In this document: in pieces, positions 5,326-7,194 of the stretch | Numbering within the stretch: position 1 is the stretch's first letter | Layout of the letters: each line of letters begins with the position of its first letter | NCBI GenBank assembly: GCA_002729295.1 | Contig: PBTU01000119.1 | Span: 1-7,194 of the forward strand | Length of the DNA: 7,194 nt | From: Verrucomicrobiales bacterium | Lineage (GTDB): Bacteria; Verrucomicrobiota; Verrucomicrobiia; Verrucomicrobiales; Akkermansiaceae | Direction of reading: 5' to 3' | Notes under the pieces: generated by a model | Databases searched by the model: none | What the model was told of the DNA's origin: nothing | Seen by the model: only the letters and a program-made list of their open reading frames with translations | Translations under genes and position numbers: made by a program

Positions 5326-6747
5326 ATGTTCGATCCACAAACCCGCCGCCAATTCCTCAACACCACGGGCATGGGCCTTGGTGCCACTGTCCTCGGCAAC
5401 CTCGCTGCGCAAGCGGAAACCGGCACGCGCGGATTCCGTCTCCCAAAGTCCCCCGCCAAGCGTGTCATCTTCCTTTTTATGGGCGGCGCGCCGTCCCAAC
5501 TCGATCTCTTCGACTACAAACCCGAGCTCCAAAAACGTTTTAAGGAAGCTCTCCCCGAATCCATTCACAAAGGCCAACGCGTCACCGCGATGACCCGAGG
5601 CAAGGCCAAACTCGTCGCGCCCTCCATATTCAAATTCAAGCAACATGGTTCCAATGGCATGTGGCTTTCCGAACTCCTCCCGAATCTGGGCTCAGTCTCC
5701 GATGACCTCGCTCTCATCAATTCCACTTCCACTACCGCCATCAATCACGATCCTGGAAAAACGCTCTTCTGCACCGGCACCGAAATTCCCGGCAAAGCTT
5801 CCATGGGCGCTTGGCTTTCCTATGGCCTCGGACGCCTCAACAAAAACCTCCCCGACTTCATCGTCCTCAATTCCGCCTTCTGGACAGGCGGCATGGGCAA
5901 TGTCCAGGGCCTCTATTCCCGACTCTGGGGATCGGGATTCCTCCCCTCAAAATATCAGGGCGTTCCCTTCCAACCTTCCGGCGACCCCGTCCTCTTCCTC
6001 TCCAACCCCAAAGGCGTCAACCGGGAATCCCGACACAAGATGCTCGACCTCGTTACCAGGCTCAACGAAAAGCATATGGCCAGAGTCGGAGACCCGGAAA
6101 TTCAAGCAACCATCGCGCAACAGGAGATGGCTTTCCGGATGCAAGCCAGCGTCCCCGAGCTCACCGACCTTTCCGCCGAAAACGAAGCCCAAAACGAAAA
6201 ACTTTATGGACCCGAAACGAAGAAGTCTGGATCTTTCGCCCGCAACTGCCTCCTCGCCCGACGCATGGCGGAACGAGGCGTCCGCTTTATCCAACTGTTC
6301 CACCGGGGCTGGGATCACCACTCCACTCTTCCCAAGAAAATCCGTGGACAGGCCTACGATGTCGACCAAGCCTGCGCTGGTCTCATCACAGACCTCAAAC
6401 AACGTGGAATGCTAGATGAAACCCTCGTCGTCTTCGCCGGAGAATTCGGACGCACTACCTACGGCCAAGGTAAGTTAGAGCGCGACCAATACGGCCGCGA
6501 CCACCATCCGAAATGCTTCTCCACTTGGATGGCTGGCGGCGGCATCAAAGGTGGCATGACCTACGGAAAAACCGACGATTATTGCTACAACGTAGATAAA
6601 GACGAAGTTCGGGTCCGCGACTTCAACGCCACCATTCTGCACCAAGTCGGCATCGACCACGACAAACTCACCTTCCCCTTCATGGGTCTGGACCAAAAAC
6701 TCACCGGCGTCAACCCGGCCAAAGTCGTCAAAGGAATCATCGCTTAA
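5326..6747 (+). CDS. Tat-exported DUF1501 domain protein
   Basis: A 473-residue DUF1501 protein, a family related to sulfatases and alkaline phosphatases and greatly expanded in planctomycetes and verrucomicrobia. The N-terminus is a twin-arginine signal: TRRQFL (6-11), a hydrophobic run, and probable cleavage after AQA (28-30), so it is exported folded. Family motifs in order are GGAPSQLDLFD (53-63), LINST (130-134), RFIQLFHRGWDHHS (320-333), LVVFAGEFGRT (367-377), GRDHHP (390-395) and AGGGIKGG (403-410). The usual C-terminal DFNATILHQVGID (432-444) precedes FMGLDQKLTGV. The Asp, His and Glu residues in these motifs suit a metal site. I chose the ATG at 5326 because it starts the Tat signal. 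An in-frame ATG at 5224 would overlap the isomerase gene and bury it. No Shine-Dalgarno is present; a TATAAA hexamer lies at 5290-5295. DUF1501 genes are often paired with DUF1549/DUF1553 genes, which are absent here. Enzymatic activity is unproven. Confidence 0.94.
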   Translation: MFDPQTRRQFLNTTGMGLGATVLGNLAAQAETGTRGFRLPKSPAKRVIFLFMGGAPSQLDLFDYKPELQKRFKEALPESIHKGQRVTAMTRGKAKLVAPSIFKFKQHGSNGMWLSELLPNLGSVSDDLALINSTSTTAINHDPGKTLFCTGTEIPGKASMGAWLSYGLGRLNKNLPDFIVLNSAFWTGGMGNVQGLYSRLWGSGFLPSKYQGVPFQPSGDPVLFLSNPKGVNRESRHKMLDLVTRLNEKHMARVGDPEIQATIAQQEMAFRMQASVPELTDLSAENEAQNEKLYGPETKKSGSFARNCLLARRMAERGVRFIQLFHRGWDHHSTLPKKIRGQAYDVDQACAGLITDLKQRGMLDETLVVFAGEFGRTTYGQGKLERDQYGRDHHPKCFSTWMAGGGIKGGMTYGKTDDYCYNVDKDEVRVRDFNATILHQVGIDHDKLTFPFMGLDQKLTGVNPAKVVKGIIA

Positions 6748-6885
6748 AATAGCCGAAAGCGCCAAATTTTGGCCTCCTAAATCGAGCGATTTTCACAAAC
6801 TCTCTCTCCCCAACAGGCATGGCGAAAGTATATAGAAGGAAATTCTTGACCATCCATCTCTCAATCCCAAACTACTTAATAGGTG
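6748..6885. other. Spacer between the DUF1501 gene and the membrane-protein gene
   Basis: Besides the paired inverted repeats at 6761-6793, this stretch holds a TATATA (6829-6834) with no -35 partner and a TTGACC (6846-6851) without a well-spaced -10 box. The nearest AT-rich segment to the TTGACC (TACTTAAT, 6873-6880) begins 21 nt downstream. A promoter for the gene at 6904 should lie here, but I cannot name it with confidence. Confidence 0.4.
6761..6793 (+). terminator. Tandem small hairpins after the DUF1501 gene, candidate terminator
   Basis: Two perfect inverted repeats lie 13-45 bp after the DUF1501 stop. The first is GCCAAATTTTGGC (6761-6773; 6-bp arms about one base). The second is AAATCG-AG-CGATTT (6779-6792), which leads into a short TTTT (6790-6793). 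The second could act as a weak rho-independent terminator, though the U-tract overlaps the stem and is short. The position at the end of the isomerase-DUF1501 block supports a 3'-end role. Confidence 0.35.
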
Positions 6886-6888
6886 ATG

Positions 6889-6896
6889 GGAGGTGA
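6889..6896 (+). promoter_or_regulatory. Strong Shine-Dalgarno that sets the start of the right-edge gene
   Basis: GGAGGTGA is an 8-nt perfect complement to the usual 16S rRNA 3' end and sits 7 nt before the GTG at 6904. It favours GTG 6904 over the in-frame ATG at 6886, which would have to use AGGTG directly touching the start codon. It is the only convincing Shine-Dalgarno in the window. Confidence 0.65.
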
Positions 6897-6903
6897 GAAA
6901 AGA

Positions 6904-7194
6904 GTGCGGAGATCGAGAAGAATCACCCTGGAACAAGCGAGAGCCAAGCAAGGCAACATCAACTTTGATAGGCGGCCAGACCGAAAAGAAAGAAGCCCAA
7001 TTAGCATCTGCACCTCCATCATTCTAACTACCTTGCTCTTGGGCTCAATCCTGTTCTATCTCTTTCATGAGCGAACAAAGAGCACGCCAAAGACCTCAGG
7101 CAACCCGCCCATCAATGAGCAGGAGTTGAAAGAGATCGATATGAAATTCAAAACTCCCCCCGTTGAATGGACCGGAAAGCTGCCCAAAGAAGTC
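6904..7194 (+). CDS. Hypothetical single-pass membrane protein, 3' end beyond window
   Basis: An open frame of 97 codons runs to the window end without a stop; I do not recognise a family. From GTG 6904 it begins with an Arg/Lys-rich segment (RRSRRITLEQARAKQG...RRPDRKERS). One strongly hydrophobic helix follows at about residues 33-55 (ISICTSIILTTLLLGS, then ILFYLF). The remainder is hydrophilic, proline- and lysine-containing (TPKTSGNPP, KTPPVEWTGKLPKEV). The positive-inside rule puts the basic N-terminus in the cytoplasm and the rest outside, a type II signal-anchor topology. The start is set by the Shine-Dalgarno at 6889-6896; an ATG at 6886 would add six residues. It lies about 156 bp after the DUF1501 gene, beyond a candidate terminator, and is probably a separate transcript. 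Base composition appears less GC-rich than in its neighbours. Confidence 0.6.
   Translation, partial: MRRSRRITLEQARAKQGNINFDRRPDRKERSPISICTSIILTTLLLGSILFYLFHERTKSTPKTSGNPPINEQELKEIDMKFKTPPVEWTGKLPKEV

Overview
The window looks like bacterial chromosome from the Planctomycetes-Verrucomicrobia-Chlamydiae group, most likely a verrucomicrobium. This is inferred from gene content: a Tat-exported DUF1501 protein, a xylose-isomerase-like TIM-barrel 'sugar phosphate isomerase/epimerase', a secreted NIPSNAP-like protein and a LemA/M48 pair. GC is moderate to high, with many C-ending codons in the plus-strand genes. No phage, insertion-sequence, CRISPR, tRNA or rRNA signal is visible.

Layout. The left third (1-2288) reads on the minus strand. 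From its promoter side it holds a secreted NIPSNAP-family protein (2288-1917), a LemA-family membrane protein (1839-1216) and an M48 zinc metalloprotease (1216 to beyond the left edge). The LemA stop and protease start share one base (TAATG), so those two are almost certainly co-translated. A 92-bp divergent spacer (2289-2380) separates this block from the plus-strand block.

The plus-strand block starts with ffh (2381-3832), the signal recognition particle GTPase. A 415-bp gene-poor gap with several inverted repeats follows. Next come a sugar isomerase/epimerase-like protein (4248-5261) and, 64 bp later, a DUF1501 protein with a Tat signal (5326-6747). At the right edge a single-pass membrane protein of unknown function begins (GTG at 6904) and is cut by the window end.

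How they fit together. LemA and the M48 protease form a widespread pair at the inner membrane. Ffh is housekeeping and is unlikely to be functionally tied to its neighbours. The isomerase and DUF1501 genes may be co-transcribed and may belong to carbohydrate-related catabolism, but their substrates cannot be read from the sequence.

The most notable signals are regulatory. ffh has a -10-like hexamer ending only 7 nt before its ATG and no Shine-Dalgarno, which suggests leaderless translation. Nearly every gene lacks a recognisable Shine-Dalgarno, while the right-edge membrane gene has an 8-nt perfect one. A perfect 8-bp inverted repeat downstream of ffh resembles a CRP-type operator widened by one helical turn. 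I found no convincing case for a wholly new multi-gene system.
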